DNA of 63,862 bases from Desulfatitalea sp. BRH_c12 (GCA_000961655.1 LADR01000028.1:1-63862); one strand, 5' to 3'. Positions 36,289 to 46,191 are shown, counted from the stretch's first letter. Notes: generated from the letters alone by a model not told the origin. A program made the numbers and translations.

Positions 36289-38781
36289 ATGTCCGGCACC
36301 CAACCTCTTCATTATGCTCTGCACATCACCCCCGATCTCGATCGTTATGAATTCAAAGGCCAGGTTACCATTACGCTGGCCGCGGATGCGCCCACGGAAT
36401 CCGTATCATTAAACGTACTGGACTTGGCGGTATGGCAATGTGCCCTGCACGAAGAAGAGCACTGGATCGATCTGCCCTTTGCGGTGAACCCGACCAAAGA
36501 GACACTCACCATTCATTTACCACGGGCGCTGAGCGGCCGTTTTACCCTGCGCATCGCATACCAGGGCATCATCAACGATAAAATGTCCGGATTTTACCGC
36601 AGCCAGGCCACCCACGACGGACGCACCTACCGGCTGGCGGTCACCCAGTTTCAGGAAAGCTCCGCACGTCAAGCGTTTCCCTGCATGGACCATCCCTTGC
36701 ACAAAGCCGTCTTCGAGCTTTCCATCAGCGCGCCGGCCAGCGCAGTTGTCTTGGCCAACACCTTGCCGCAACATGAAGAGATGTTGGATGACCAACGCAA
36801 GCGCATCGATTTTCAGCCCACGCCGCGCATGTCCACGTATCTCCTCTTTTTCGGGCTGGGCGATTTCGAACTGGCCCGGGACAGTGAAGATCCGCGTGTA
36901 CGCCTGGCGCACTTGCCGGACCTCGGGCACACCACTGGGTTGGGTCTTTCCTTCGGCCGCAAAGCCCTGCGCTACTGCGAGGAGTATTACGGCATCGCCT
37001 ATCCCTTGCCCAAGATGGATCTGATCGCCGTACCTGACTTCGCCTTCGGCGCCATGGAAAATTGGGGCGCGATCACTTTCCGGGAGAATCTGCTGCTGCA
37101 CTTCCCCGACGTAACCTCAAAGGCCGGCGTTCAACGCATCTGCGAAGTCATCGCGCATGAAATCGCCCACCAATGGTTCGGCAACCTGGTAACCCCGGCC
37201 GACTGGAAGTTTTTGTGGCTGAACGAAAGCTTTGCCACTTACTTCGGGTTCGGCGTGGTCGCCCACTATCATCCCGATTGGGGCATCTGGGATCAATTCC
37301 TGCTCAGCGAAACGGGCACCGCTTTTACCCGCGACGGCATGCGCGACACGATCGCCATCGAAATCCCCGGCGGCGAGCACGTGGTGATCAATTCCAGCAC
37401 CGCGCCGATCATATACAACAAAGGGGCCAGCATACTGCGCATGGTCGAAGGCTACATCGGCCACGAGGCGTATCAGCAAGGGGTGCGCGGTTACCTGAAC
37501 GCCCATCAATATGATTGCGCCCAGAGCCATCACCTGTGGCAGGCCTTTGAAAAGGCTTCGGCCCAGCCGATCACGGCCATGATGCAGAGTTGGATCGGCC
37601 AGCCCGGGCACCCCCTGATCACGGTGACCCGCGAGGGCGATACGTTGAAGCTGTCCCAGCAACGCTTTACCTACCTGGATCATCCTAACCAGCAGAGCTG
37701 GATCGTGCCCCTGACCATGACCATCTGGACCCGCAATGGCGAACAGCACGAACAGGCCCTGTTGATGCAGGAACCGGCAGCCGTCGCCACCTTGCCCGCG
37801 GAAACCGTGGCCTACAAGATCAACAGCCGGCAGACCGGCTTTTATCGCGTGCACTATGCAGACCGGGAAAACCTGGCTGTGCTGGGCGTTCGCGTTGCCG
37901 AGCATTCGCTGAGCGTCGAGGATCGCTGGGGCATTCAAAACGATCTGTACGCGCTGGTCCGGCAAGGCACGCTGCCCCTATCCGACTATCTGGTCTTTTT
38001 AGATCATTATGAAAACGAATCGGCGTTTCTGCCGTTGGCCAGCGCAGCTGCGCACCTGTTCCAGGCCATGCTGGCGGCGCCGCCTGAAAAACGGGACCCC
38101 ATCGCAGCGCATGGCCGGCGACTAGTCGATCGGGTGTTGCAGCGCATCGGCTTGAGCCCGATCATCGATGAATCGCAGACCACGGCCATTTTACGCGACC
38201 AACTGCTCTGGCAAGGGACCGTATGGGGCTGTGAAGGGGCGGCCGACTTTGCCGCGCAACAATTTGCGCAGCTCACGACCGGGCAGCCGATCCATCCCGA
38301 CATTGCCAAGGCCGTCATGCAGGTCGGCGCCTGGCGTGAGGGCCAAAGCGCATTGACTTGGCTGCGCCGGCGTTTTGATGAATCCCCCAGCGAACATGAG
38401 CGCCTGAACATACTGACCGCGCTGGGCGGCTTCGCGGACTGGGACCAGACCGCGGCAGCATTGGCGTTTACCCTGGAAAAAGTGCCGCCGCGCAATCGGT
38501 TTATTCCGATTGTCTCTGCGGCGGGCAACCCGGCCGCCCAGGACCACCTGTGGGACTGGTATCTGGCCAACTTGAAGACTTTGGAAAGTCTGCATCCGCT
38601 GCTTTACGAGCGGGTGATCACGGCGATCGTTCCCTATGGCGGCCTGCACCGGGAAAAAGAGGTGCGGCGTTTTGCCGAAGAGTATCTGCGGGTCCACCCG
38701 AATCTGGGGGACGCGTTCCGGCTGGCCCTTGAAAACCTGGAGACCAATGCACGCATGCGGGGGGCCGTCAGTTCCCTGTGA
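36289..38781 (+). CDS. M1-family zinc metallo-aminopeptidase
   Basis: An 830-aa gluzincin peptidase that removes N-terminal residues from peptides. The exopeptidase motif GAMENWG is near residue 256, and the zinc site HEIAHQWFGNLVT with NESFATYFG 18 residues on supplies His, His and Glu ligands. The N-terminal beta domain begins HYALHITPDLDRYEFKG, and a long helical ERAP1-like C-terminal domain follows. No signal peptide, so cytoplasmic. The ATG at 36289 follows AAAGGA; the open extension to 36142 lacks family similarity. The next gene starts 22 bp later. Confidence 0.93.
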   Translation: MSGTQPLHYALHITPDLDRYEFKGQVTITLAADAPTESVSLNVLDLAVWQCALHEEEHWIDLPFAVNPTKETLTIHLPRALSGRFTLRIAYQGIINDKMSGFYRSQATHDGRTYRLAVTQFQESSARQAFPCMDHPLHKAVFELSISAPASAVVLANTLPQHEEMLDDQRKRIDFQPTPRMSTYLLFFGLGDFELARDSEDPRVRLAHLPDLGHTTGLGLSFGRKALRYCEEYYGIAYPLPKMDLIAVPDFAFGAMENWGAITFRENLLLHFPDVTSKAGVQRICEVIAHEIAHQWFGNLVTPADWKFLWLNESFATYFGFGVVAHYHPDWGIWDQFLLSETGTAFTRDGMRDTIAIEIPGGEHVVINSSTAPIIYNKGASILRMVEGYIGHEAYQQGVRGYLNAHQYDCAQSHHLWQAFEKASAQPITAMMQSWIGQPGHPLITVTREGDTLKLSQQRFTYLDHPNQQSWIVPLTMTIWTRNGEQHEQALLMQEPAAVATLPAETVAYKINSRQTGFYRVHYADRENLAVLGVRVAEHSLSVEDRWGIQNDLYALVRQGTLPLSDYLVFLDHYENESAFLPLASAAAHLFQAMLAAPPEKRDPIAAHGRRLVDRVLQRIGLSPIIDESQTTAILRDQLLWQGTVWGCEGAADFAAQQFAQLTTGQPIHPDIAKAVMQVGAWREGQSALTWLRRRFDESPSEHERLNILTALGGFADWDQTAAALAFTLEKVPPRNRFIPIVSAAGNPAAQDHLWDWYLANLKTLESLHPLLYERVITAIVPYGGLHREKEVRRFAEEYLRVHPNLGDAFRLALENLETNARMRGAVSSL

Positions 38782-38803
38782 CAGTAGAAAGGGGGGAGCA
38801 TTC

Positions 38804-40006
38804 ATGACGCATTATCGTTTCCGTGATGCTGTCTGTTTGGTTTTGCTGGCGCTGACAGGTTGCGGTGGCGGCAGCGGCTCCTCAGACGCGCCGGTGCCGA
38901 ACAACCCGCCGCCGGTCGCGTTGGTTGACGCCTTCCCCAATCTGACCTTCGACAATCCCGTGGCCTTGCTTCAGAATCCGGTCGAGCCGCAACGCTGGTA
39001 TGTGCTGGAAAGGGCCGGCCGGGTGCACACCTTTGTCGGAGCGGATGCGCAGAGCCGTTCGATGCTTATCGATCTGTCCGACAGCGTTGCGCCCGTGGGC
39101 GAAGGTGGGCTGCTGGGCATGGCCTTTCACCCGGATTTCGGGTTCGGCGGCAACGGCCAGATCATCTTAAACTATACCGGACCGGGAACGCCGCTGACCA
39201 CCCACATCTCCCGTTTCACCAGCCTCGACGAGGGGGTCACCATCTCCGGCGGTGAGGAGCGCCTGCTGAGCATCGATCAGCCTTATCAAAACCACAATGG
39301 GGGTTGGATCGGGTTCGGCCCCGACGGTTACCTGTATATTGCCTTGGGAGATGGCGGCGGGGCCGGCGATCCGGAACGCAATGCCCAAAATCGGCACACC
39401 TTGCTGGGCGCCATCCTGCGCATCGCGGTGGATGACACGCCCGGGCGGCCATATAGCATTCCGGCTGACAACCCCTTTGCCGCCAGCGCGGCGTGCAGTG
39501 ACAGCGACGGCTGCCCGGAAATTTTCGCCTGGGGCTTTCGTAATCCCTGGCGCGGCAGCTTCGATATGTTGACCGATGATCTGTGGATCGCCGATGTGGG
39601 TCAGAATGCCTGGGAGGAGATCAATCGGGTCGGGGCAGGAAAAAACTATGGCTGGCCACTGCTGGAAGGCAATCACTGTTATGAGGCCGACACCTGCGGC
39701 ACGACCGGACTGACGCCCCCGGTGGCCGAATACGGCCACGGCCAAGGCGACCGCTCGATCACCGGCGGCTATGTCTATCGGGGTTCGACCATTGCTGGTC
39801 TGGACGGGGACTACATTTACGGTGACTTCATTTCCGGGCGGATCTGGCGGCTGGTGGACGCCGACATCGACGGGCGTCAGTCCGAGCTGCTGATCGAATC
39901 CGGCTTACGGATCGTTTCCTTCGCGCAGGACACCGCTGGTGAACTTTACGTGATCGACTTCAGCGGCGGCCGCATCTACCGCTTGGCGCCCGCTGAAGGG
40001 GCCTGA
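38804..40006 (+). CDS. PQQ-type sugar dehydrogenase lipoprotein
   Basis: A 400-aa glucose/sorbosone dehydrogenase-family propeller. Residues 1-19 are a lipoprotein signal with the lipobox LTGC followed by a Gly/Ser/Pro-rich linker, so the protein is tethered in the periplasm. Landmarks: GEGGLLGMAFHPDFGF, NHNGGWIGFGPDGYLYIALG, GDGGGAGDPERNAQN, FAWGFRNPWRGSFD, DVGQNAWEEINRVGAGKNYG and GGYVYRG. Two cysteine pairs occur in the insert after residue 230. Substrate unknown. The 3' end overlaps the opposing ModF-like gene by 31 bp. Confidence 0.9.
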   Translation: MTHYRFRDAVCLVLLALTGCGGGSGSSDAPVPNNPPPVALVDAFPNLTFDNPVALLQNPVEPQRWYVLERAGRVHTFVGADAQSRSMLIDLSDSVAPVGEGGLLGMAFHPDFGFGGNGQIILNYTGPGTPLTTHISRFTSLDEGVTISGGEERLLSIDQPYQNHNGGWIGFGPDGYLYIALGDGGGAGDPERNAQNRHTLLGAILRIAVDDTPGRPYSIPADNPFAASAACSDSDGCPEIFAWGFRNPWRGSFDMLTDDLWIADVGQNAWEEINRVGAGKNYGWPLLEGNHCYEADTCGTTGLTPPVAEYGHGQGDRSITGGYVYRGSTIAGLDGDYIYGDFISGRIWRLVDADIDGRQSELLIESGLRIVSFAQDTAGELYVIDFSGGRIYRLAPAEGA

Positions 40007-41502
40007 TCCTCGAAATGATCGACGGCTGCTACCTTTCCCGATTCCAAACGAAGCCGGTGGGTAATGCAGGCGGGCATCTCGTCTGGACGGTGACTGACAT
40101 ACAGCAGTTGCGTGGCGCTGATGCGGCTGATGCGCGCGAGCATCTCCAGCACACGGCGGCGATAAACACCATCCAACCCATTGCAGGGTTCGTCCAGGAT
40201 TAACAGGCGCGGGTTCTTGACCACAGCACGGGCTATCAGGACCAAGCGCTGCTGGCCGAAAGAAAGTCGTGCCATGGGCTGTTCGGCGATCTCTTCCATG
40301 GCCAGCGATTGCACCCACTGCCGAGCCGTGCGGCGCTGTTCGGGCGTGCACCGCCGGTAGAGGCCCACCGAATCGAAAAAGCCCGAGCAGATCACATCGA
40401 AGCCGGTCATTTGGCGTTGGTAACGCGCCTGCAGGTCATCGCCGACATACCCGATCTGCTGTTTGATCTCCCAGACCGATTCGCCCGAGCCTTTGCGGCG
40501 GCCGAAAACAGAGATGTCGTTGGCATAGGCCTGCAGCTGATCGCTAGTGATCAGGGCCAGCAGCGTGCTTTTACCGGCGCCATTGGGGCCGGTCAAGGCC
40601 CAATGCTCGTCCGTGTGCATGGTCCACGCGATGCGGTCCAGAATCACCTGATCGCCGAAGCGCACAGTGACCGCGCGCATAGCGATCAGCGGGGGTTCAG
40701 CGAGCGTCACCTTTTCCCGTTGGGCGACCGGTTGCAGCGCGCGAACCGCCTGCGGATCGGTCGCCGGCTGCGCCAGACGTTCGATAAACGCCGCTTTCCG
40801 GCCCTGCCATATCGCCCGGCCGCCTTCAAGTTGCAGCACATGATCGACCCCGATCGGGATTTCGGACAGGCGGTGCGTGATCAACACGAACTGGGTGTCG
40901 TTCGCGGAAAGCCATGCGAGCAAACCCGCGAGCTGCACGCGCGCGGCGGCATCCAGGCCATTGTAGGGTTCGTCAAGAATCAAAAGGCAGGGGTTCGCCA
41001 GCAGAGCCCGGCCGAGCAGCACCCTGCGCATCTCGCCCGAGGAGAGCACCATCAATGGTTTGGCCAGCAAAGGGGAGAGTTGGAGCACATCCTGAATGTG
41101 CTCGCGGCGCCGTTGGTCCGCGGGACGCTCGCCGGGCATGTCGGAATCGAACAGGTTGCCGGCAAGTGTGGCGTCCTGGGCACGGCCGCTGAAATAGCGC
41201 ATGTGGCCTAACATCCGTTCGCGCTGATAAAGACGGTGGTACTGTTCCGAAGAGACCAGGGCCAGGGCCGGGCGGCCGCCGCACAGGGTCGGATCATCCT
41301 CGTAATGTCTTTGAACCGCGCCTTGCACGACTACGGCCTGGCCGGTGAGCACTTGCACCAGCGTGCTTTTGCCGGCGCCGTTCGGTCCCCACACCACCCA
41401 GTGGTCGCCGCGGCAGATGCGCCAGTTGGTGCGCTCCAGCAGCCAGCGATTGCGCAGGCGAACGGTGATGTTGTCCAAGGTTATAAAAGGGCGTGATTGC
41501 AA
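39976..41502 (-). CDS. modF: ModF-like protein with two ATP-binding cassettes
   Basis: A 508-aa double-cassette ATPase of the ModF/PhrA group. First Walker A is GPNGAGKSTL near residue 39, with GDHWVVWGP before it, a ModF feature; the second is GPNGAGKSTL near 305 after DEHWALTG. Signatures are LSSGEMRRV and LSFGQQRL, and Walker B boxes LLILDEPYNGLD and LLILDEPCNGLD. The start is TTG at 41502 with GAGG five bases before it. Role undetermined in the family (molybdate uptake or repair have been suggested). A terminator separates it from the upstream leuB. Confidence 0.85.
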   Translation of the reverse strand: MQSRPFITLDNITVRLRNRWLLERTNWRICRGDHWVVWGPNGAGKSTLVQVLTGQAVVVQGAVQRHYEDDPTLCGGRPALALVSSEQYHRLYQRERMLGHMRYFSGRAQDATLAGNLFDSDMPGERPADQRRREHIQDVLQLSPLLAKPLMVLSSGEMRRVLLGRALLANPCLLILDEPYNGLDAAARVQLAGLLAWLSANDTQFVLITHRLSEIPIGVDHVLQLEGGRAIWQGRKAAFIERLAQPATDPQAVRALQPVAQREKVTLAEPPLIAMRAVTVRFGDQVILDRIAWTMHTDEHWALTGPNGAGKSTLLALITSDQLQAYANDISVFGRRKGSGESVWEIKQQIGYVGDDLQARYQRQMTGFDVICSGFFDSVGLYRRCTPEQRRTARQWVQSLAMEEIAEQPMARLSFGQQRLVLIARAVVKNPRLLILDEPCNGLDGVYRRRVLEMLARISRISATQLLYVSHRPDEMPACITHRLRLESGKVAAVDHFEDQAPSAGAKR

Positions 41503-41515
41503 AAGGCCTCAAACT

Positions 41516-41540
41516 AAAAAAGGGGGCGTCGACCGCCCCC
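41516..41540 (-). terminator. intrinsic terminator of leuB
   Basis: GGGGGCG (41522-41528) pairs with CGCCCCC (41534-41540). On the minus strand the stem is followed by TTTTTT (41521-41516). It lies 34 bp after the leuB stop and just before the ModF-like start. Confidence 0.8.
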
Positions 41541-41573
41541 TTGGATATCTCAAACGATCATGACCGGCGGGTT

Positions 41574-42656
41574 TTACACCCGTTCGGCCACCAAGTCACC
41601 CACCTGACTGGTGCTGTATCCCATTTTACCGGCCGACAGGCTCTTGATCTTGGTTGCAGTGACATCGCGCACGGCGTTTTCGATAGCGCGCGCCGCTTCC
41701 AGTTCGCCCAGTGTTTCGAGCATCATGCCGCCCGCGCAGATCGCCGCCAGGGGATTGATGATGTTTTGACCCGTGTATTTGGGGGCCGACCCGCCGATCG
41801 GCTCAAACATGCTCACGCCGCCCGGATTGATGTTGCCGCCTGCCGCAATGCCCATGCCGCCCTGGGTCTCAGCGCCCAGATCGGTGATGATGTCTCCGAA
41901 CATGTTGGAGGTCACCAGCACATCGAACCACTCGGGGCTCTTGACCATGTACATGCAGGTGGCATCGACATGGTAGTATTCGCGTTTGACATCCGGGTAC
42001 TCTTTTTCGCCGATTTCATGGAAGGCGCGCTCCCACAGGTCGAATACATAGGTCAATACGTTGGTTTTGCCGACCAGGGCCAGGGTGTTCACATCGGCGA
42101 TACCCTGGGCCTTTTTGCCGAACTTGCGGGCATAATCGAAGGCATAGCGCAGGCAGCGCTCGACTTGAAAACGGTTGTAGACCATACTCTGCACGGCCAC
42201 TTCATGCGGAGTGCCTTTCATCGAGATGCCGCCGGTGCCCGTGTAAATGCCGCCGGTGTTCTCACGCACCACGACGTAGTTGATCTGCTCGGGCCCTTTG
42301 TTTTTGAGCGGGGTGTCCACACCGGGAAAGAGACGCACCGGCCGCAGGTTGATATACTGATCGAGCTCGAAGCGCAGGCGCAGCAGAATCCCTTTTTCCA
42401 AGATGCCGGGCTTGACACCGGGGTGACCGATGGCGCCCAGAAAAATGGCATCAAAACGGCGCAAATCGTCGGCCGCCGTTTCAGGCAGGATCTCGCCCGT
42501 ACGCAGGTAACGCTCGCCGCCGAAGTCGAAATCGGTCATCTCCAGTTTAAAGCCGAATTTGGTTTCTGCCGCGTTCAAGGCTTTGCGTCCTTCAGCCACC
42601 ACTTCCGGGCCGGTACCATCCCCTGGAAGTACTGCAATCTTATAGGTTTTCCCCAT
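41574..42656 (-). CDS. leuB: 3-isopropylmalate dehydrogenase
   Basis: A 360-aa NAD-dependent beta-decarboxylating dehydrogenase of leucine synthesis. [13 protein letters not shown] is the start block. The substrate loop [19 protein letters not shown] has the actinobacterial-type LeuB pattern rather than that of isocitrate dehydrogenase. [14 protein letters not shown] and [13 protein letters not shown] are the metal- and NAD-binding ends. The ATG at 42656 has GGGAG nine bases upstream; the ATG three codons earlier lies too close to the ribosome site. leuA, leuC and leuD are not here. Tartrate/malate dehydrogenases are close relatives, so a small doubt remains. Confidence 0.88.
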   Translation of the reverse strand: MGKTYKIAVLPGDGTGPEVVAEGRKALNAAETKFGFKLEMTDFDFGGERYLRTGEILPETAADDLRRFDAIFLGAIGHPGVKPGILEKGILLRLRFELDQYINLRPVRLFPGVDTPLKNKGPEQINYVVVRENTGGIYTGTGGISMKGTPHEVAVQSMVYNRFQVERCLRYAFDYARKFGKKAQGIADVNTLALVGKTNVLTYVFDLWERAFHEIGEKEYPDVKREYYHVDATCMYMVKSPEWFDVLVTSNMFGDIITDLGAETQGGMGIAAGGNINPGGVSMFEPIGGSAPKYTGQNIINPLAAICAGGMMLETLGELEAARAIENAVRDVTATKIKSLSAGKMGYSTSQVGDLVAERV

Positions 42657-42830
42657 GGTCGTCATCTCCCTCCGTCAAGCGGCCACGCACCTTCGCGGCG
42701 ATCCTGGATTTTGTAAATCGGTTTTATATATGCAATTCAAGCTATGCGGTCAATGAATTCGTTACGTGTCCACAGGTTAACCGCATGTGCGTATGGGCCG
42801 CATGTCAGAAATGGACATCGTTTTTCCTCA

Positions 42831-43290
42831 AGGGTGAACCTTGTGTTCACCTGGTGCGTAGATGTCGTTGAATCCCTGGGGCGAATGGACACCTTGATCA
42901 CCACGGTGCCCACTGTATTCGGGTCGTCGCACAGGCTGGCGCAGCCTTTTTCTCACGCACCAATAATTGCCGGGGTGGTGGCTTTGCTCCCGCACCGGGC
43001 GACCGCCGGTCGCCCCTACAGGTGGAACCCCCCTGCGATGATAGGGCAGTGAGGGTTCTCGAAGGTCCGCAGAAAGGTGGTCTTTATTGGTCTTTATGAT
43101 TTCCGGCACATGGCATCGTTTTTTATTGGCGGACCTTGTGTTCGCCCGGTGCGTAGATGTCGGTTGATCCCTGGGGCCAATGGACACCTTGATGGTCACG
43201 GTGCCCGCTGTAGGGGCGACCGGCGGTCTCCCGCGCGAACCACTGTATTTGGGGCATCGCACAAGATAGCGGGGCCGGATTCTCCCGCAC
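42831..43290. repeat. tandem pair of ~160-bp intergenic repeats with REP-like palindromes
   Basis: Copy A starts near 42834 and copy B near 43128. They share CTTGTGTTC, then GGTGCGTAGATGTCG, ATCCCTGGGG, AATGGACACCTTGAT and CACGGTGCCC in order. Copy B carries an insert (about 43210-43240) related to a 19-bp palindrome that stands after copy A at 42997-43015 (GGGCGACCG-C-CGGTCGCCC). The CTTGTGTTCGCCC core also occurs between bioA and bioF. This fills the 763-bp gap between leuB and the DOMON-like gene; no gene is seen in it. Confidence 0.75.
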
Positions 43291-43419
43291 CAATGCCTTT
43301 GACGAATCAACGACTCTTGCAAGGCAGGGTGCCGTATGCCATGATCCGGTGCTGTGACCAGGGGGGTCTCTGCGCCTGCGCGCAATGAGAACGGCTAACG
43401 CGTCGCCATTGGTAAAAAG

Positions 43420-43959
43420 ATGAAAACCACACAATTCACGCTGCGCCCTTATCCGACAGATCGCACACCGACCGACATCACCCTGACAGGGACCGTCACG
43501 CGCACGGATGGGCTTCTCGAGATCCACTATTCCCTGCGAGGAACCTTGTCCTTGGTGCAGTTGCCTCCGGTGACCACACCAGCCAAGCGTCGTCAGGGAC
43601 TGTGGGAGCAGACCTGTTTCGAATGTTTTTTGGCCCCTTCGGCATCGGAAGCCTACTGGGAGGTCAACCTGTCGCCCGCGGGTCACTGGAATGTGTATTG
43701 CTTCGATGCCTATCGCCGGGGAATGCGGGAAGAAGCGGCTTTTACGGCTCTGCCGGTGGCGGTGACCACAGCGGCTGACCGCTTTGAGCTTACGGCGGCA
43801 ATCGCGTTGAGCGCCATCGATTTGGCCGTATGCGCCGTAAAAATCGCCATCTGCGCGGTGACCCGGACCACGGACAACCAGATCGCCTACTGGGCCCTGA
43901 ACCACCCAGGTCCGGCCCCTGATTTTCATCATCGTGGCGGATTTGTGCTCTCAGTGTAA
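43420..43959 (+). CDS. DOMON-like domain protein
   Basis: A 179-aa single-domain protein with the pattern LWEQTCFECFLAP, YWEVNLSPAGHWNVYCFDAY, then GMREE and a C-terminal YWALNHPGPAPDFHH. These blocks are typical of the DOMON-like family, a beta-sandwich related to carbohydrate- or heme-binding domains. No signal peptide, so cytoplasmic, which is unusual for DOMON folds. No operon partner. Function not known. Confidence 0.75.
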   Translation: MKTTQFTLRPYPTDRTPTDITLTGTVTRTDGLLEIHYSLRGTLSLVQLPPVTTPAKRRQGLWEQTCFECFLAPSASEAYWEVNLSPAGHWNVYCFDAYRRGMREEAAFTALPVAVTTAADRFELTAAIALSAIDLAVCAVKIAICAVTRTTDNQIAYWALNHPGPAPDFHHRGGFVLSV

Positions 43960-44022
43960 CAAGGACGTGTTGTCGCCATCCTATCCGTCATGTCCGGTGA
44001 GACGGCGCAAGGGGCTGGACCT

Positions 44023-44292
44023 TCAGCGCTGGCTTGGTTTTTCCACCCGCTCACGGGCCTGACGAATCAGATCGACCAAACTGGTCACTTTATCGGGCGG
44101 GCCAGCGGCAGCCAAGCGTGCGAAAGCTTCCGGGCTGAGGCATTCGCGCAGGCAGGCGGCCACATCGAACCGTTCCCACCAGCAGTCGAGCACTTTGAAG
44201 CACGGTGCATCACCGACTGTGCGGCAATAATGGAAACTTACGACGCTGCCCAATCGCGGGCAGCGTCTTTGCTTATCGTCATATTCGGTCAT
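44023..44292 (-). CDS. small conserved protein of unknown function
   Basis: 89 aa with four cysteines and the order CPRLGSVVSFHYCRTVG, CFKVLDCWWERFDV, then a helical tail LIRQARERVEKP. The paired CPRLG...FxYCR and CFKxxDCWW blocks look like a metal or Fe-S binding knuckle. I associate such short proteins with sulfate-reducing Desulfobacterota, but no function is known to me. Lies 29 bp downstream of trpB on the same strand. Confidence 0.65.
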   Translation of the reverse strand: MTEYDDKQRRCPRLGSVVSFHYCRTVGDAPCFKVLDCWWERFDVAACLRECLSPEAFARLAAAGPPDKVTSLVDLIRQARERVEKPSQR

Positions 44293-44321
44293 TACGACAT
44301 CGAACCTGCCTGGAACGTCTA

Positions 44322-45698
44322 TTAAAAACTTTTAAGGTCCTGCGGCTTCGGAAAATCAGCGAAAACCGACATAGATTTGGCCATATCCTCATCACTGAGC
44401 GCGAAATCCATGATTTTGCCGGCCATGAACTTTTCATATCCCGCCAGATCCAGCAAACCGTGACCGGTAAAATTGAACACGATCACCTTTTCCTTGCCCT
44501 CTTCCTTGGCTTTAAGGGCTTCCTGAACAACCAGGGCCAGGGCATTGGTGGTTTCCGGCGCCGGAATGACGCCTTCGGTGCGCGCCCATAACAGACCGGC
44601 CTGGAAAGCTTCGGTCTGGAAAACCGATTTGGGCGTGATCAACCCTTCGTTGGCCAATTGGCTGACGGTCGGGGCCATTCCGTGATAACGCAATCCGCCG
44701 GCATGGATAGGCGCGGGCACAAAAGCATGGCCGAGGCTGTGCATGGGCAGCAGCGGGGTGTAGCGCGCCGTGTCGCCATGGTCATAGACAAATGGCGCCC
44801 GTGTCAGGCTGGGACAGGCTTTGGGTTCCACGGGATAAATTTCGATCTGCTTGCCGTTGATCTTGTCCTGGACAAATGGAAATGCCAGACCGGCGAAATT
44901 GCTGCCGCCACCTGCGCAGCCGATGATGATGTCCGGATATTCGTTGATCATGGCCAACTGCTTTTTGGCCTCCAGGCCAATGATGGTCTGGTGCAGCATG
45001 ACATGGTTGAGCACGCTGCCCAGGGAGTAGCGTGTCTGGCCGGTGGTGTCGCCCACGGCTTCCTCGATGGCTTCGCTGATGGCGATGCCCAGGCTGCCCG
45101 GTGTTTCGGGATCCCTGGCCAAGGCGTCGCGGCCGGCCTGGGTCTGGGTGCTGGGACTGGCGACGCAGGTTCCGCCCCAGGTTTCCATCATGGCCTTGCG
45201 ATACGGTTTCTGATCGAAGCTGATCCGCACCATGTAAACCTTGCAGTTCATTCCGAACTGGGCACAGGCAAAGGCCAGCGCGCTGCCCCATTGTCCGGCG
45301 CCGGTTTCCGTGGTCATGTTTTTGATGCCGAATACTTTGTTGTAATACACTTGCGCCACGGCGGTATTGGGCTTGTGGCTGCCGGGAGGGCTGCAGCCTT
45401 CGTATTTGAAGTAGATGCGGGCCGGGGTTCCCAAGGCCTTTTCAAAGCGATCTGCGCGCGTCAACGGGGCCGGGCGCCAGATGGACAGAACGTCCAGGAC
45501 CGGTTCGGGAATATCGATCCAGCGCTGCGTACTGACCTCCTGTTCGATCAGGTTCATGGGAAATACCGGCGCCAGGGCGTCGGGCTGAATCGGTTTGCCG
45601 TCCGGGCCCAGCGGCGGGTTCATTTTAATGTCGGACAGGATATTGTACCATTGCCGGGGAATTTCAGTCGCAGGCAAGATCACGCTTTTCGCTCTCAT
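44322..45698 (-). CDS. trpB: tryptophan synthase beta chain, TrpB2 type
   Basis: PLP enzyme of 458 aa. The PLP lysine is in [12 protein letters not shown] near residue 115; [16 protein letters not shown] and the phosphate loop [15 protein letters not shown] follow. The long N-terminal segment ([30 protein letters not shown]) and length mark the TrpB2 subgroup, which often stands apart from trpA and can act on indole, serine or phosphoserine alone. No other trp gene is near. The upstream gap of 229 bp to the zinc-ribbon gene is divergent. Confidence 0.93.
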   Translation of the reverse strand: MRAKSVILPATEIPRQWYNILSDIKMNPPLGPDGKPIQPDALAPVFPMNLIEQEVSTQRWIDIPEPVLDVLSIWRPAPLTRADRFEKALGTPARIYFKYEGCSPPGSHKPNTAVAQVYYNKVFGIKNMTTETGAGQWGSALAFACAQFGMNCKVYMVRISFDQKPYRKAMMETWGGTCVASPSTQTQAGRDALARDPETPGSLGIAISEAIEEAVGDTTGQTRYSLGSVLNHVMLHQTIIGLEAKKQLAMINEYPDIIIGCAGGGSNFAGLAFPFVQDKINGKQIEIYPVEPKACPSLTRAPFVYDHGDTARYTPLLPMHSLGHAFVPAPIHAGGLRYHGMAPTVSQLANEGLITPKSVFQTEAFQAGLLWARTEGVIPAPETTNALALVVQEALKAKEEGKEKVIVFNFTGHGLLDLAGYEKFMAGKIMDFALSDEDMAKSMSVFADFPKPQDLKSF

Positions 45699-45927
45699 TG
45701 CAAAGGCCTCCTTGTTTCATCAGTATCCTCCACATGGCCGGCGCGGCCACTGGCGGCCCTAGAAATGCTGAAAAGCGCTCGGCTGTCAAGGTAATTTTGG
45801 TTACGTGCGCGGCCAAACCGCTTTTCAGTGGCCAGGACCTGCAAAGGGTCTCGGATGGCAATCTTGACGAATTTTTTTAAGTCGTCATATTGCGTGTTGA
45901 CCTCTAGACAGGAAAGGAGTGCGCCTG

Positions 45928-46149
45928 ATGACCTACACCTGTAAACGTTGCGGCGCATTGGCCAAAGAACCCGGCCACTTGTGCAAGCCCTGCAATGACC
46001 GACAAAAGTGCCGCTACTGCGGTGCTCCGAATACCGATTCCCGCCATGTGTGCAAATCCAAGCTGTCCGCAATGCAGTACGTTTGCGACGGCTGCGGCCG
46101 GATCGCCACTGATGCCGAACTGCTGTGCAAGCCCGCCGCCATCGGCTGA
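45928..46149 (+). CDS. cysteine-rich zinc-ribbon-like small protein
   Basis: 73 aa with twelve cysteines, arranged CKRC, CKPC, CRYC, CKSK, CDGC and CKP pairs, which would bind two or three zinc ions (TYTCKRCGALAKEPGHLCKP; KCRYCGAPNTDSRHVCKS). The ATG at 45928 has AAGGAG nine bases before it. A strong terminator follows. Probably a small nucleic-acid- or protein-binding ribbon; target unknown. Confidence 0.7.
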   Translation: MTYTCKRCGALAKEPGHLCKPCNDRQKCRYCGAPNTDSRHVCKSKLSAMQYVCDGCGRIATDAELLCKPAAIG

Positions 46150-46154
46150 TATGG

Positions 46155-46191
46155 AAAACGGGGCAATCCGCATTGGATTGTCCCGTTTTTT
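46155..46191. terminator. bidirectional intrinsic terminator
   Basis: ACGGGGCAATCC (46158-46169) pairs with GGATTGTCCCGT (46175-46186, one G-U pair) around GCATT. TTTTTT runs on the + side and AAAA precedes the stem, so it can stop both the zinc-ribbon gene and the opposing decarboxylase operon. Confidence 0.88.

Noticed and set aside
40309-42716. Two long + strand open frames (300 and 407 codons)
   Set aside because: Antisense to the ModF-like gene and leuB, respectively, both with intact motifs.
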